This document shows, piece after piece, positions 1 through 9,113 of a stretch of 64,000 bases of DNA. Made by a program: the position numbers and the translations under genes. The notes beneath the pieces are model-generated. The model saw nothing but the letters and a program-made list of their open reading frames with translations, ran no database searches and was not told the origin of the DNA. Positions within the stretch are counted from its first letter, which is position 1. The number at the start of each line of letters is the position of its first letter. Source of the DNA: CANLBN01 sp050633825 (GTDB lineage Bacteria > Pseudomonadota > Gammaproteobacteria > Pseudomonadales > Cellvibrionaceae); the NCBI GenBank assembly GCA_050633825.1, contig JBOEHG010000009.1, forward strand, positions 56,156-120,155, written 5' to 3'.

Positions 1-1092
1 ACTCATGGAACCGAAGAATACCATAAGATAAATCGCCAACCCTCTAGCCCTAACCCAATCAGGTAGCGCTAGCTGCGCAGAGACATTAAAGGTGGATAGC
101 ACCCAAACCCAACAGGCACCAAAAATAATACAAACAAACATAATCAATTCTTTGATCTGAAATGTTGCCGCAACCAAAAAGACACCCACTAATGCTATTG
201 AGGAAACAGTAACTAAACGCTCCGGACTAAACGTTTGTTTTACACGCGGTAGTAAAATAGCGCCAATAACTGCACCGATACCGATCATACCAATCAATAA
301 ACCGAATAATTTAGCATCACCTTCGAGTTCAGTTTTCACAAGCAAAGGCAATAAAGCCCAAAATGCACTGGCTGAGATAAAAAAGGCAAAAGCCTTCCGA
401 AATGTTGCTTTTAAAGGCGGACTGTAACGAACGTAACGCAGCCCTGTCATAATCGCACCCGGAATCCGCTCTTTTGGTAAATCACCAATAACTCTAAACG
501 GACACCACATCAACAGTGCTGCAATAATCAACAGGAAACTTACGGCATTAAAAGCAAATGGCGCTGCAATCCCTACCGTTGTTATCAAGATACCCGCTAT
601 TGCCGGACCAATAGCCCGACTTAAATTAAAACCAACACTATTGAGCGCAATCGCAGACTGGAGTTCTTCTTTGGGAATTAATTGTGGAACAATCGCTTGT
701 TTGGCAGGGGCAACAAAAGCGGCTCCTGTGCCCAAAGCAAAGATAAATAACAGTAACAAACCCGGGGTAATCGTGCCCTTATAAACCACATAGGTCAGTA
801 AACCGGCGACAATCGCCATAATAATTTGGACAATAATAAGTAACTTGCGTTTGCTCACCACATCCGCAATAGCACCCGCAGGGAGCGCAAAAAGAAAGAT
901 TGGCAAGGTGGTAGCCGTTTGCACAAGAGCAACCATCAAAGGGTCTGTTGATAACGAGGTCATCAACCAGCCAGCACCGACCTCATGCATTCTCACACCA
1001 ATGGTCGAGATCATTCCTGATAACCAAAGGGCACTGAAAATTTTTGACTTAAATGGCGCCCATGGGCTTACTTGTATTGCGCTTGTACTCAT
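1..1092 (-). CDS. MFS transporter (MFS_3/EntS-like), C-terminus cut by window edge
   Basis: The frame stays open from an ATG at 1092 to the left edge, giving 364 residues without a stop. Full-length relatives are about 400-420 residues, so only the last one or two helices are missing. The translation is a chain of hydrophobic helices. After the second helix it has the major-facilitator motif A variant GAIADVVSKRKLL, and near the N-terminus GWLMTSLSTDP, typical of the MFS_3 group that includes the enterobactin exporter EntS. It is probably an inner-membrane proton-driven exporter; the substrate cannot be inferred. It is transcribed away from the DUF1080 lipoprotein gene. Family assignment is confident, function is not. 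Confidence 0.85.
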   Translation of the reverse strand, partial: MSTSAIQVSPWAPFKSKIFSALWLSGMISTIGVRMHEVGAGWLMTSLSTDPLMVALVQTATTLPIFLFALPAGAIADVVSKRKLLIIVQIIMAIVAGLLTYVVYKGTITPGLLLLFIFALGTGAAFVAPAKQAIVPQLIPKEELQSAIALNSVGFNLSRAIGPAIAGILITTVGIAAPFAFNAVSFLLIIAALLMWCPFRVIGDLPKERIPGAIMTGLRYVRYSPPLKATFRKAFAFFISASAFWALLPLLVKTELEGDAKLFGLLIGMIGIGAVIGAILLPRVKQTFSPERLVTVSSIALVGVFLVAATFQIKELIMFVCIIFGACWVWVLSTFNVSAQLALPDWVRARGLAIYLMVFFGSMS

Positions 1093-1578
1093 AACTGACT
1101 CTATCTAATAACGGCTTTTGGCCATATAACAAGGTGGGTAAACCTGTATGTGGGACAAATATTATTCTGGTTGGTTTCATAGACTTACAGCAAAGCGACT
1201 GTCTTTATTATAACCGTTAGTTGTAACCTTATAGCCGCTTAATTAAAGTTTGAAAAAGCATGACAATAAAACCTCTGTTATCCGAATTAAAAAAGTGATG
1301 AGCAGTGATAGAAGGTGTCACCAAAAACATCTTTCATACCCAGCAGCTAACTTCACCATCAGTAAAAGAATCATTTTTCACTACAAAATTTAGGCTGATT
1401 TATTCTCTTTTTTAAGCCTAAATTTTATTTTTTCGGAAAATATTTTCCCCAAAAAAGAGAATGATTTTTTTATTTGTTAGCATCAAACTTCAGTGCTAAT
1501 GTCGCCATACTGCAATTTATACAAGCAGAAATTTTAAAAATAAAAAACCAAACAATTCAACACTCAGGAGAACCCAAT
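1093..1578. other. Divergent intergenic region, 486 bp
   Basis: This spacer separates the MFS gene from the lipoprotein gene. It must carry promoters for both, but no -35/-10 pair stands out enough to call. The half next to the lipoprotein gene holds the nested inverted repeats at 1385-1462. I see no convincing gene in it: an upstream in-frame extension of the lipoprotein exists from 1474, but it lacks a signal sequence and a ribosome binding site. Confidence 0.6.
1385..1462. repeat. Nested inverted repeats (possible pseudoknot or attenuator)
   Basis: Three perfect elements interlock. Arm AAAATTTAGGCT (1385-1396) pairs with AGCCTAAATTTT (1415-1426). The loop of that hairpin contains ATTCTCTTTTTT (1402-1413), which is fully complementary to AAAAAAGAGAAT (1451-1462). 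Between them sits the palindrome GGAAAATATTTTCC (1435-1448). The first and second pairings cross, so in RNA they would form either a pseudoknot or two alternative folds. The element ends about 115 bp before the lipoprotein start. Its role is unknown; it could be a leader, a terminator pair or a small palindromic repeat. Confidence 0.6.
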
Positions 1579-2136
1579 ATGAAGTTATTTTTAACAATAA
1601 TTACCTGTCTATTTTTATTTGGCTGTGCAGCCACAAAGAATAAAACTATCAGTGGTACAAATGGATGGAATACCGTTGGAGAGAAAGTATGGTCTACGTC
1701 CAATGGTGTGTTATCTTCCGACCCGAAAGAAGGCAAAAGCTATCTTGTCTCTCCAGTACCTTATAAAAGCTTTAAACTGGAGTTGGAATTCTGGCCTGAT
1801 GAAAAAGTAAACTCTGGTGTTTTTATTAATTGCGATACGAGTACAAAGATTGGCTCAAAAAATTGTTATGAAGCCAATATATCAGACAATCATAAAAAGC
1901 CTGAATTTCGTACAGGCTCAATTGTTCGCCATGCTATTCCTAGCTCAAAAGTAAACTCCATCGGCAAGTGGAATAAAATGGTATTTACGTCTACCAAAGG
2001 AAAAGTCATTGTTGAAATTAATGGAGTAAAAACAGCAGAAGTGTCCTCAGAAAAACACCCCGGCGGCTATATAGGTTTGCAACGTTTTAAGAACGGCGTT
2101 ATTAAATTTAAAAACATCCTTATTACACCACTATAA
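1579..2136 (+). CDS. DUF1080 (3-keto-disaccharide hydrolase-like) lipoprotein
   Basis: This 185-residue protein begins MKLFLTIITCLFLFGC, a lipoprotein signal with the lipidated cysteine at residue 16. The start was chosen for that signal and for CAGGAG 9 bases upstream; an in-frame start at 1474 would bury the signal sequence. The remainder (about residues 28-185) resembles the DUF1080 family, now named 3-keto-disaccharide hydrolase, a concanavalin-like beta-sandwich. It includes the LELEFWPDEKVNSGVFINC strand pair and a closing GGYIGLQRFKNGVIKFKNI segment. Members bind or cleave glycans, so an envelope sugar-binding or hydrolase role is plausible. A monocistronic unit is likely, ended by the terminator at 2161-2184. 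Confidence 0.8.
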   Translation: MKLFLTIITCLFLFGCAATKNKTISGTNGWNTVGEKVWSTSNGVLSSDPKEGKSYLVSPVPYKSFKLELEFWPDEKVNSGVFINCDTSTKIGSKNCYEANISDNHKKPEFRTGSIVRHAIPSSKVNSIGKWNKMVFTSTKGKVIVEINGVKTAEVSSEKHPGGYIGLQRFKNGVIKFKNILITPL

Positions 2137-2160
2137 AGCGCTATAACGTTCAAAAAAAAA

Positions 2161-2184
2161 GCCGAGCATAAGCTCGGCTTTTTT
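2161..2184. terminator. Bidirectional intrinsic terminator
   Basis: GCCGAGC (2161-2167), loop ATAA, GCTCGGC (2172-2178), flanked by an A-run on the left and a T-run on the right. It lies between the convergent lipoprotein gene and the end of the Mrp-type operon, so it can serve both strands. Confidence 0.9.
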
Positions 2185-2201
2185 ATTACTGACTATAAAA
2201 A

Positions 2202-3947
2202 TTATACGTAATTAAAGACTAGAACCACAATCATCACGCCCAATAATGCAAGCAACATACTGTTAACACCCCAGCTCCGAACCAATGCAGAAGAAGGATG
2301 GCTATATTTCGCACTCATTTTAACTAAGCCCATCACAAGCGATAAACCGGCCATCTTTAAACAAAAAACCAATCGTGAAAAGCCTGTTTGAACTACCTGC
2401 CAAGCTTGTGGAAATAAACGTCGATAAAACCATTCGACATCTAAATTTGTTGAACGTAATTCGGGGGGGTATAAGCCTTTTAAATTCAACCAAACAAAAG
2501 CCAGCGCAGAGAAAAATAAAATTTGCAGTTGAGTCAATACATGAGTGACATCATAGGGCGTGTAATCTATGGCATAGGGTAACAATGAATACAAGAATTG
2601 AGGGTAACTTCCGATAAATATACACAAAACTGCAGCGATACCCATTGCAATCAACATATTTGTTGGAGCTTCTTTAACCCTAAGACCAGAATCATGGTGA
2701 AAGAAAGCAAAGAACGGTATTTTAATTCCCGCATGATGGAAAACACCGGCCGCGGCAAACAATAATAGTAACCAGCCAACCGTATGCCCTGCCTTAACCA
2801 TTTCCAACATAATAATAGATTTACTGACAAAGCCACTAAATAAAGGAAATGCCGAGATCGATGCAGCACCAACAATACAAAGTATGGTGGTTTTAGGCAT
2901 ACTTTTATACAAACCGCCTAAATGTGAGCCATCAACATGCCCTACCCGGTATAAAACGGCTCCCATTGACATCATAAGCAAGCCTTTAAAAATAACATCA
3001 TTAAAGGCATGAGCAACGGCACCGTTAATGGCCATTTCTGTTCCCAAGCCAATACCACAGACCATAAAACCAATCTGGTTAATCATGCTATAAGCAAGAA
3101 CGCGGCGCAGGTCATTCTCAATCACAGCAAAAAAGATAGGGAAGCACGCCATAATAAGACCGATAGTAATTAAAATATCGGTACCCGCAAAACTTCTTGC
3201 TAAGGCATAAACTGCGACTTTTGTTGTTAAAGCACAAAGGAAAATGGTGCCTGTTGGCGTTGCTTGCGGGTAGGCATCAGAAATCCAGTTATGAAAAAAT
3301 GGAAAGCCACATTTAATACCAAAAGCAACGAATATAAGCCAAATAGCAAGATTAGAAAATGTCAGTGAAGTCGTATCAAGCGTAAATGCAACAATATCAG
3401 CACTACCTGTTTGCTTAACAAGCAGTAAGCCGCCAGCAAACAATAATACGCCTGAAAGGACCTGAATAATAAGGTAGCGCATACTACTTTGATAGCTCGC
3501 TTCAGTACGCCGCGCCAGCACTAAAAACACTGAGGTGAGTGCCAGCAACTCCCAAAAAACAAATAAAGTTATCCAATCGCCTGCAAATACTGCTCCCACG
3601 GCACTACCTGCATAAGTAAGCGCTGCTATTTGTTGGACACGGTCTTTCTCGTGCAGCGCAAAAATACCACCAATAAATGCCGCTAAGTGAAACAGGTAAC
3701 CAAAGAGTAAACTTAAGCGATCCACTTTTGTTAGGGTCAATTCCATCCCTAATAACTGATATTCGCCATAACTACCGTGCTGCCATTGCAATAAAGCAAT
3801 AAAACTAACAACGGGTATAGTCACAGTAACAATACCGGCAATCAAGCGGCCAGTCTTACCCTTTAACAATAGTAAAATAAAAGCGCCAACAAAAAATAAC
3901 GCAAAAGGTGGCAAAGACGACATAGAGGCTAAAGACATATCAATCAT
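2202..3947 (-). CDS. Mrp/complex I-type proton-translocating subunit (third antiporter-like subunit)
   Basis: This polytopic protein is 581 residues from the ATG at 3947, which overlaps the stop of the upstream small membrane gene by 8 bases; an in-frame ATG also exists at 3983. It belongs to the NuoL/M/N-MrpA/D family. Key features are the helix-5 glutamate in FWELLAL (about E133), the lysine in GIKCGFPFFHNW (about K212), the helix-8 lysine in ALTTKVAVYA (about K243) and a late lysine in HHAGIKIPFFAF. These are the residues that carry protons in this family. A soluble-looking segment of about 90 residues before the last helix is longer than in MrpD. It is the last gene of the operon. Confidence 0.85.
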   Translation of the reverse strand: MIDMSLASMSSLPPFALFFVGAFILLLLKGKTGRLIAGIVTVTIPVVSFIALLQWQHGSYGEYQLLGMELTLTKVDRLSLLFGYLFHLAAFIGGIFALHEKDRVQQIAALTYAGSAVGAVFAGDWITLFVFWELLALTSVFLVLARRTEASYQSSMRYLIIQVLSGVLLFAGGLLLVKQTGSADIVAFTLDTTSLTFSNLAIWLIFVAFGIKCGFPFFHNWISDAYPQATPTGTIFLCALTTKVAVYALARSFAGTDILITIGLIMACFPIFFAVIENDLRRVLAYSMINQIGFMVCGIGLGTEMAINGAVAHAFNDVIFKGLLMMSMGAVLYRVGHVDGSHLGGLYKSMPKTTILCIVGAASISAFPLFSGFVSKSIIMLEMVKAGHTVGWLLLLFAAAGVFHHAGIKIPFFAFFHHDSGLRVKEAPTNMLIAMGIAAVLCIFIGSYPQFLYSLLPYAIDYTPYDVTHVLTQLQILFFSALAFVWLNLKGLYPPELRSTNLDVEWFYRRLFPQAWQVVQTGFSRLVFCLKMAGLSLVMGLVKMSAKYSHPSSALVRSWGVNSMLLALLGVMIVVLVFNYV

Positions 3948-4227
3948 CAGCGTGACTCGATTCACTGTAATAATGTTCATCACGCATTAGCCATTTACGC
4001 ATTTGGGTCGCAATCAACACCAAAACAACACAGGCAACAAAACCATAGATAGCATAAAAAGCAGGAATTTTTTCTATCGATGTTTCAATATGGCGATGGA
4101 CTAAAAAATCAACTAGTACTAGTAACACGCAGCTGCTATAAAAAATACGCAATATCCATTTTATTGTCGAAGGACGATCAAAAAAATCATTTTCATCGTC
4201 TTTCTTTATATGATTATTTTCATTCAT
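3940..4227 (-). CDS. Small two-helix membrane protein of the Mrp-type operon
   Basis: This 95-residue protein starts with a charged, Asp/Glu/Lys-rich cytoplasmic tail of about 22 residues. Two hydrophobic helices follow (about 28-48 and 57-78), with a histidine pair in the connecting LVHRHIE segment, then a charged tail ending in SESSHADD. It lies 21 bases after the preceding antiporter subunit and overlaps the next one by 8 bases, so it is translationally locked into the operon. I do not recognise it as any canonical MrpA-G subunit. A structural or assembly subunit of the complex is the natural inference from position. Confidence 0.7.
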   Translation of the reverse strand: MNENNHIKKDDENDFFDRPSTIKWILRIFYSSCVLLVLVDFLVHRHIETSIEKIPAFYAIYGFVACVVLVLIATQMRKWLMRDEHYYSESSHADD

Positions 4228-4248
4228 TTAAACTATCTCACAATCATG

Positions 4249-5718
4249 TTATAGCGCTGTTAATAGCTCACGCACGAGATCTATTTGGAAGAACAATACA
4301 ATACAAGCTAAAGTCGTGATACCTATAGCCAGTAAACACGCAAGGGGAGCCTCTTGTACAACAACAGTTTGATCAGCCGTATTACCTAAAGGGCGGGCAA
4401 AAAAAGCGCGTAAAGGTATCGGGAGCAAATAGGCAATATTTAATAATGAACTCACCATTAATACTGCCACCAACCACCACTGCCCAGAAACAATAGCACC
4501 TTCTGAGATGACTAACTTACTCCAGACACCCGCCAAAGGAGGCAAACCAATAATACTTATCGCAGCAACTAAAAATGCTGTCATGGTATAAGGCATTTGC
4601 TTACCTATACCATCTAGCTCACTGATGGCTTTTTTATGTAGAGCCACCATAATAGCCCCAGCACAAAAGAAGAGTGTAATTTTACCAAAAGCGTGAGTAA
4701 CAATATGTAGCCCAGCACCTTCTATAGCAATAGAGTTTGCAAGTAAAGCAGCCATAACAATATAAGCCAGCTGACTGATCGTTGAATAAGCTAAACGCTC
4801 TTTCAAATTATCTTTTGTCATCGCAATAAAAGAACCAAGCAATATTGTCGCTGCAGCAATGATCAATAAAATATCATTCGCACCTGTTGACACAATGAGC
4901 TCGAAACCAAAAATATAAACAACTACTTTAATAATTAAAAATACACCGGTTTTAACAACGGCTACTGCATGCAACAAAGCACTTACGGGTGTCGGTGCTA
5001 CCATGGCATTTGGCAACCAGCTATGAAAAGGCATCACTGCCGCCTTACCTGTACCAAATACAACTAACATCAATAATGCTGTTGCCCATAGAGGAGAAAT
5101 TTCTATGGTTTTAAAAACACCGCCAGCAACAAAGTCAACACTGCCCGTCATCCACCAAATCAGAATAATAGCCGGCATCAATAGCACAATTGACCCACCC
5201 ATCAATACACCCAAATAAATGCGCCCTGCTCTCTTGGCTTTGTCAGTACCTGCATGGGTCACAAGAGGAAAAGTCGATAAAGTAATAACTTCGTAAGCAA
5301 CAAATAGTGTTAATAAATTACCCGCATAAGCAGCGGCCATCACCGAAGCAATTGCAATTGCAAAACAAACATAAAAACGAGTTTGATTTTTTTCCCCATG
5401 ACCGCGCATATAACCAATACTGTATAGCGTAGTTACAATCCATAGGAAGCTAGCCAATAAACCAAACAATATACCAATAGGCTCAGCTTTAAGATAAAGA
5501 GTTAAACCTTCGAACAAGGTAATAGCGTCGCTACTGATGGTTTCACCGGCTAAAAATTGTTGATACAAATGCAGGTTGAGCATTAACAAACAAGCACCAG
5601 CAATAAAAATGGATAATTCTCGAAGGTTCTTATGGCGCTCACCAAAAAAAACAATAAAAGGAATAACCAACAAAGGAGGTAATAAAGTGACTAAAGGATT
5701 AAGTAACAGTGAAGTCAT
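4249..5718 (-). CDS. Mrp/complex I-type proton-translocating subunit (second antiporter-like subunit)
   Basis: This 489-residue protein has about 14 predicted helices and belongs to the NuoM/N-MrpD family. Conserved ion-path residues are visible: E143 in AYEVITLSTF, K225 in FGTGKAAVMPFHSWLP, H250 and K256 in ALLHAVAVVKTGVF. The WLPNAMVAPTPVSALLHA signature is intact, arguing for an active proton channel. Its ATG overlaps the stop of the preceding mrpD-like gene (ATGA, 5715-5718). With its neighbours it would form the membrane arm of a sodium/proton antiporter-type complex. Confidence 0.88.
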   Translation of the reverse strand: MTSLLLNPLVTLLPPLLVIPFIVFFGERHKNLRELSIFIAGACLLMLNLHLYQQFLAGETISSDAITLFEGLTLYLKAEPIGILFGLLASFLWIVTTLYSIGYMRGHGEKNQTRFYVCFAIAIASVMAAAYAGNLLTLFVAYEVITLSTFPLVTHAGTDKAKRAGRIYLGVLMGGSIVLLMPAIILIWWMTGSVDFVAGGVFKTIEISPLWATALLMLVVFGTGKAAVMPFHSWLPNAMVAPTPVSALLHAVAVVKTGVFLIIKVVVYIFGFELIVSTGANDILLIIAAATILLGSFIAMTKDNLKERLAYSTISQLAYIVMAALLANSIAIEGAGLHIVTHAFGKITLFFCAGAIMVALHKKAISELDGIGKQMPYTMTAFLVAAISIIGLPPLAGVWSKLVISEGAIVSGQWWLVAVLMVSSLLNIAYLLPIPLRAFFARPLGNTADQTVVVQEAPLACLLAIGITTLACIVLFFQIDLVRELLTAL

Positions 5719-7208
5719 TGCATACCTCCCAGCAACTGAGCAGCGGCCTGTTGGGCAACGCCCACAACAACATCCCCATTAATACCTGTATAAAGGCTGA
5801 TGGCAATCAAGGTCCATAAGGGAAGCAACATTGACATTGGTGCCTCCTTAATCGAGGCATGGTCATCCTCTTGAACTGTTGTTTTTTGAAAGCAAAATGC
5901 CTCTATAATTTTTCCTATATAAATAATCGCCATGAATGAGCTGAGTAAAACCATTACTGCAATAAGCCACCAGCCACTATCTATTGCTGCGGTAACTAAA
6001 TACCATTTGCTGATAAAGCCTGCTGTCAGCGGAATACCAATTAAACTTAAACCGGCGATAATAAAGCCACTCACGGTCCAAGGCATAGAACGTATTAAGC
6101 CAGACATATCTGCGATATTTGCAGATCCTAGACGGTAAATAATACAGCCAACCGCAACAAACAGTGCTGCCTTAATAAAGGCATGATTAATAATATGAAT
6201 AACACCTGCGGTAATCCCTGCTTCAGTTGCCATACTTACGACTGCAAATATGTAGCCTATTTGTGCAATACTTGAGTATGCCAGCAAGCGCCGAATATCG
6301 GATTGAAAAATAGCCACAACCGACATAACAAAAAAACCAACAATGGCTAAAGGTAATAAAATCTTACCTAATAACATTTGCCCGAAACTATAATCCGCAC
6401 CAAAAACATGGAAAAAGAAACGCAAGAAGATATACAAGGAGACTTTTGTTGCCGTACCCGCTAAAAAGGCAGAAACAGCCGAAGGGGCGTATTGGTAAGC
6501 ACCGGGCAACCAAGAATAGACAGGAAAAACTGCGGCTTTAATTAACAAACCGACGGTAATAAAGCTAAAGCCCACCAGCACCGTTCTTGATTCATTAACT
6601 GCAGGTAATGCTGCCGATAAATCTGCCATATTCAGTGTGCCGGTCGCCGCATAAAGAAAGCCGATACCCAATAAAATAAAGGAGGCACCAATACTACCCA
6701 TAATTAAATAACGAAATGCTGCCAACAAAGCCTGCTTTCTTTCTTTGCCTAAAGCAATCAACATATACATTGCAAGTGATGATATTTCCAAAAAAACGAA
6801 AACATTGAATGCATCACCTGTAATAACAATCCCTAACAAGCCCGTTAAGCACAGTAGCCAGCCAGTGTAAAAAAGATAGTGTCGCGGTTCTGCGATTTCG
6901 TTTTGAATTACTCGATGGGAATAAACAAGGGTAATAAAGCTAATAGTAGAAATCACCAACATCAAACTTGCATTTAATGTATCAATATAATATTCAATGC
7001 CAGTCGGTGCTGCCCAACCTCCAAGTGCATAGTGAATAACCTCTCCACCCATAACTCTATTTAACAAAGCAATAGAAAAAAACACGGTAAAAGCATTAGC
7101 GGCTAATGCTATTAACCACGCAGATAATGATCGCCTTATTATTATGCATAACGGCGCAGCCATTAATGGCAGAATAATTAATAAGGCAGGAGAATGAAGT
7201 GTAAACAT
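5715..7208 (-). CDS. mrpD: Na+/H+ antiporter subunit MrpD/MnhD
   Basis: This 497-residue polytopic subunit is closest in length and motifs to classical MrpD. Helix 5 has E141 (VFLEISSLAMYML), equivalent by position to the essential Glu of Bacillus MrpD. Helix 7 has K224 (LLIKAAVFPVYSWLPGAYQ) and helix 8 has K255 (GTATKVSLYI). It follows the mrpC-like gene by 28 bases and overlaps the next subunit. MrpD is one of the proton-conducting subunits of the heteromeric Mrp antiporter, which exports Na+ in exchange for H+ at the inner membrane. Confidence 0.92.
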   Translation of the reverse strand: MFTLHSPALLIILPLMAAPLCIIIRRSLSAWLIALAANAFTVFFSIALLNRVMGGEVIHYALGGWAAPTGIEYYIDTLNASLMLVISTISFITLVYSHRVIQNEIAEPRHYLFYTGWLLCLTGLLGIVITGDAFNVFVFLEISSLAMYMLIALGKERKQALLAAFRYLIMGSIGASFILLGIGFLYAATGTLNMADLSAALPAVNESRTVLVGFSFITVGLLIKAAVFPVYSWLPGAYQYAPSAVSAFLAGTATKVSLYIFLRFFFHVFGADYSFGQMLLGKILLPLAIVGFFVMSVVAIFQSDIRRLLAYSSIAQIGYIFAVVSMATEAGITAGVIHIINHAFIKAALFVAVGCIIYRLGSANIADMSGLIRSMPWTVSGFIIAGLSLIGIPLTAGFISKWYLVTAAIDSGWWLIAVMVLLSSFMAIIYIGKIIEAFCFQKTTVQEDDHASIKEAPMSMLLPLWTLIAISLYTGINGDVVVGVAQQAAAQLLGGMQ

Positions 7209-7236
7209 TATGTTAAAACTTTAGTTAAAAATAGAA

Positions 7237-7632
7237 TTAAGGTTCAGATTTATTATTAGACTTTTCTTGAAGAGAATCTTGATAGTCAACTTCTTTAATA
7301 TCATCTTCTTCAATAGAACCATATTTTTCATAAATTCTGACAATAAGTGCCAAACCAACAGCCATAGTGGCAACACCAACAACGATCGCGGTTAAAATAA
7401 GCACATGCGGTAAGGGGTTTGAATAAATAACATTTGCATCTCCATTTACGAAAATAGGTGCTGTACCGCCATCAACTCGACCCAAACTGACATAGAAATA
7501 AAAAATTCCAGTTTGAAAAATACTCAACCCGAGGATTTTTTTCACTAAATTATGACGAGCAATCATAATATAAAAACCCGCCATCATTAAAATAATCACC
7601 GCCCAGTAATTATATAAACCTAAAGTACTCAT
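7237..7632 (-). CDS. mrpC: Na+/H+ antiporter subunit MrpC/MnhC (NuoK-like)
   Basis: This 131-residue protein has three predicted helices, as in NuoK/MrpC. It shows the family segment GLYNYWAVIILMMAGFYIMI at the start and DPLPHVLILTAIVVG-type sequence (here NPLPHVLILTAIVVGVATMA) before the third helix. A hydrophilic tail of about 30 residues rich in Glu, Asp and Lys follows. Its ATG overlaps the stop of the mnhB-like gene as TAATG at 7630-7634, implying coupled translation. Confidence 0.92.
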   Translation of the reverse strand: MSTLGLYNYWAVIILMMAGFYIMIARHNLVKKILGLSIFQTGIFYFYVSLGRVDGGTAPIFVNGDANVIYSNPLPHVLILTAIVVGVATMAVGLALIVRIYEKYGSIEEDDIKEVDYQDSLQEKSNNKSEP

Positions 7633-8078
7633 TATGATCTACCTTTTTCTGGTCGTTTACTGGAAAAACAATAAAATAATGAAACCATTACTGCAGCAAC
7701 GGTAATACCTACTCCCAGTTCAACAATAAGAATACCCCAATGTTGACCAGAAATAGGATCAGCAGCCAAAACAGAGTAATCGAGATAATTACCACCTAAT
7801 AATAAACTGGCAACACCCGTTCCAGCATATAACAATAAGCCAAATGACATTAAGAAGCGTAACATATAAGGGGTAAGTACTAAGCGAGTTCGCGCCTCGC
7901 CGAAAATAAGGCCATGCAAAATAAAAACAGAAGCAAAAATAACACCGGCCTGAAAACCACCACCGGGACCAAAGTCCCCATGGAACTGAACATAAAATGC
8001 AAATAACAATATAAGCGGGCTTAAAAACTTAGTAATAACCTGTACAACGCGATGACGTTGCTCTAACTCTTTATTCAC
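7632..8078 (-). CDS. mrpB: Na+/H+ antiporter subunit MrpB/MnhB
   Basis: This 148-residue membrane protein carries the MnhB signature GDFGPGGGFQAGVIFAS (about residues 30-46), the clearest fingerprint of this subunit. Four helices are predicted. It starts 7 bases after the DUF4040 gene and overlaps mrpC at its stop. In Mrp complexes this subunit packs against the MrpA C-terminal region, which here is encoded by the gene immediately upstream. Confidence 0.92.
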   Translation of the reverse strand: MNKELEQRHRVVQVITKFLSPLILLFAFYVQFHGDFGPGGGFQAGVIFASVFILHGLIFGEARTRLVLTPYMLRFLMSFGLLLYAGTGVASLLLGGNYLDYSVLAADPISGQHWGILIVELGVGITVAAVMVSLFYCFSSKRPEKGRS

Positions 8079-8085
8079 TTATCAC

Positions 8086-8682
8086 CTACCCTTCTTCACT
8101 TTGTTGGCGGCGAGAACCTTTTTCGCTAACCGCTGGGTCATCAGCTCGACGGCGGCGACGCAAACCGAGCAGGCTTAGCACGCCAACAGCAGCGGTAAAG
8201 ACCACCGCAGTTTCACCCAAGGTATCATACCCTCGGTAACTGGCAAGCACAGAGGTAACAACATTGGGCACATCAATTTCTTCAGCAGACTTTTGAATAA
8301 AGTGCTGCGCTAACTGTGGATTCCTGTTCGCGGGTGAATTGCCGTCACCATACCCAGGCATATCTAATGTTCCATAAATTAATAAGGCACCCGTTGCACA
8401 AACAATGATTAATGCTGGCCAGTTATTATGCTTTTGTGGTTTTTGTTCACGCTTAGTAAAACTTAACGCACCTAACAATAAAATAGTTGATATACCGGCG
8501 CCGACCGCAGCTTCTGTGAAAGCAACATCAACTGCATCCATTACAACAAAAACTGCTGCTGCAATTAAGCTATATAAACCTGACAATATTACTGCAGCCA
8601 ACAAATCCCTTAGGTAAATAATACCCAGAGTTAATACAACCAAAACGGTTAACAGTATCATGACTATGACATGTTCTATCAT
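8086..8682 (-). CDS. Stand-alone MrpA C-terminal module (DUF4040/MbhD-MbhE-like)
   Basis: This 198-residue protein corresponds to the C-terminal part of MrpA rather than to a full MrpA, which is about 800 residues. The first 75 residues form a DUF4040/MbhD-type three-helix bundle (LRDLLAAVILSGLYSLIAA, then FTEAAVGAGISTILLLGAL). The second half has two more helices with the segment SYRGYDTLGETAVVFTAAVG, characteristic of the MrpA/MbhE end. A basic RRRRR stretch near the C-terminus should face the cytoplasm. In membrane-bound hydrogenases and some proteobacterial Mrp loci MrpA is split in this way. Confidence 0.85.
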   Translation of the reverse strand: MIEHVIVMILLTVLVVLTLGIIYLRDLLAAVILSGLYSLIAAAVFVVMDAVDVAFTEAAVGAGISTILLLGALSFTKREQKPQKHNNWPALIIVCATGALLIYGTLDMPGYGDGNSPANRNPQLAQHFIQKSAEEIDVPNVVTSVLASYRGYDTLGETAVVFTAAVGVLSLLGLRRRRRADDPAVSEKGSRRQQSEEG

Positions 8683-9113
8683 GAAGGTTTACCCTGTGTC
8701 TCGTTTTCATCACTGCTTGCATTGTAAGACTCATCTAGCGATAGTTTATCTGCCTTATGGTAAATTGGCCCTAAAGACTCATCAACAACTGACTTGCCAT
8801 TTTGGCACTGTGGAATAATATTTGCCATTAATGCTGCTTTAGCAACGGCATGAGAGGCTGTAGGCGCAGTAAAGAAAATAAAAATAATAACCAGTACTAA
8901 TTTAATGGCAGCCATCGGATTATCAAAAATAAAAATAGCCTGCAATACCAAGCCTATAGTAATAAATAGGATACCACCTGTATCCGTCACACTGGCTGCG
9001 TGAATGCGGGTATACAAATCTGGCATACGAATCAAACCAATAGCTCCGCCAACGACAAAAATACAACCAATAACAATACAAACACCACTAATAATATTAA
9101 TGACCAATTCCAT
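8679..9113 (-). CDS. mrpG: Na+/H+ antiporter subunit MrpG/MnhG
   Basis: This 144-residue protein has three N-terminal helices and the MnhG signature GLIRMPDLYTRIHAASVTDT (about residues 26-45). The core ends near residue 95, with FFTAPTASHAVAKAAL. A hydrophilic extension of about 45 residues rich in Asp, Glu and Ser follows, longer than in most MrpG proteins. It overlaps both neighbours (ATGA with the next gene, one base with mrpF). Confidence 0.92.
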   Translation of the reverse strand: MELVINIISGVCIVIGCIFVVGGAIGLIRMPDLYTRIHAASVTDTGGILFITIGLVLQAIFIFDNPMAAIKLVLVIIFIFFTAPTASHAVAKAALMANIIPQCQNGKSVVDESLGPIYHKADKLSLDESYNASSDENETQGKPS

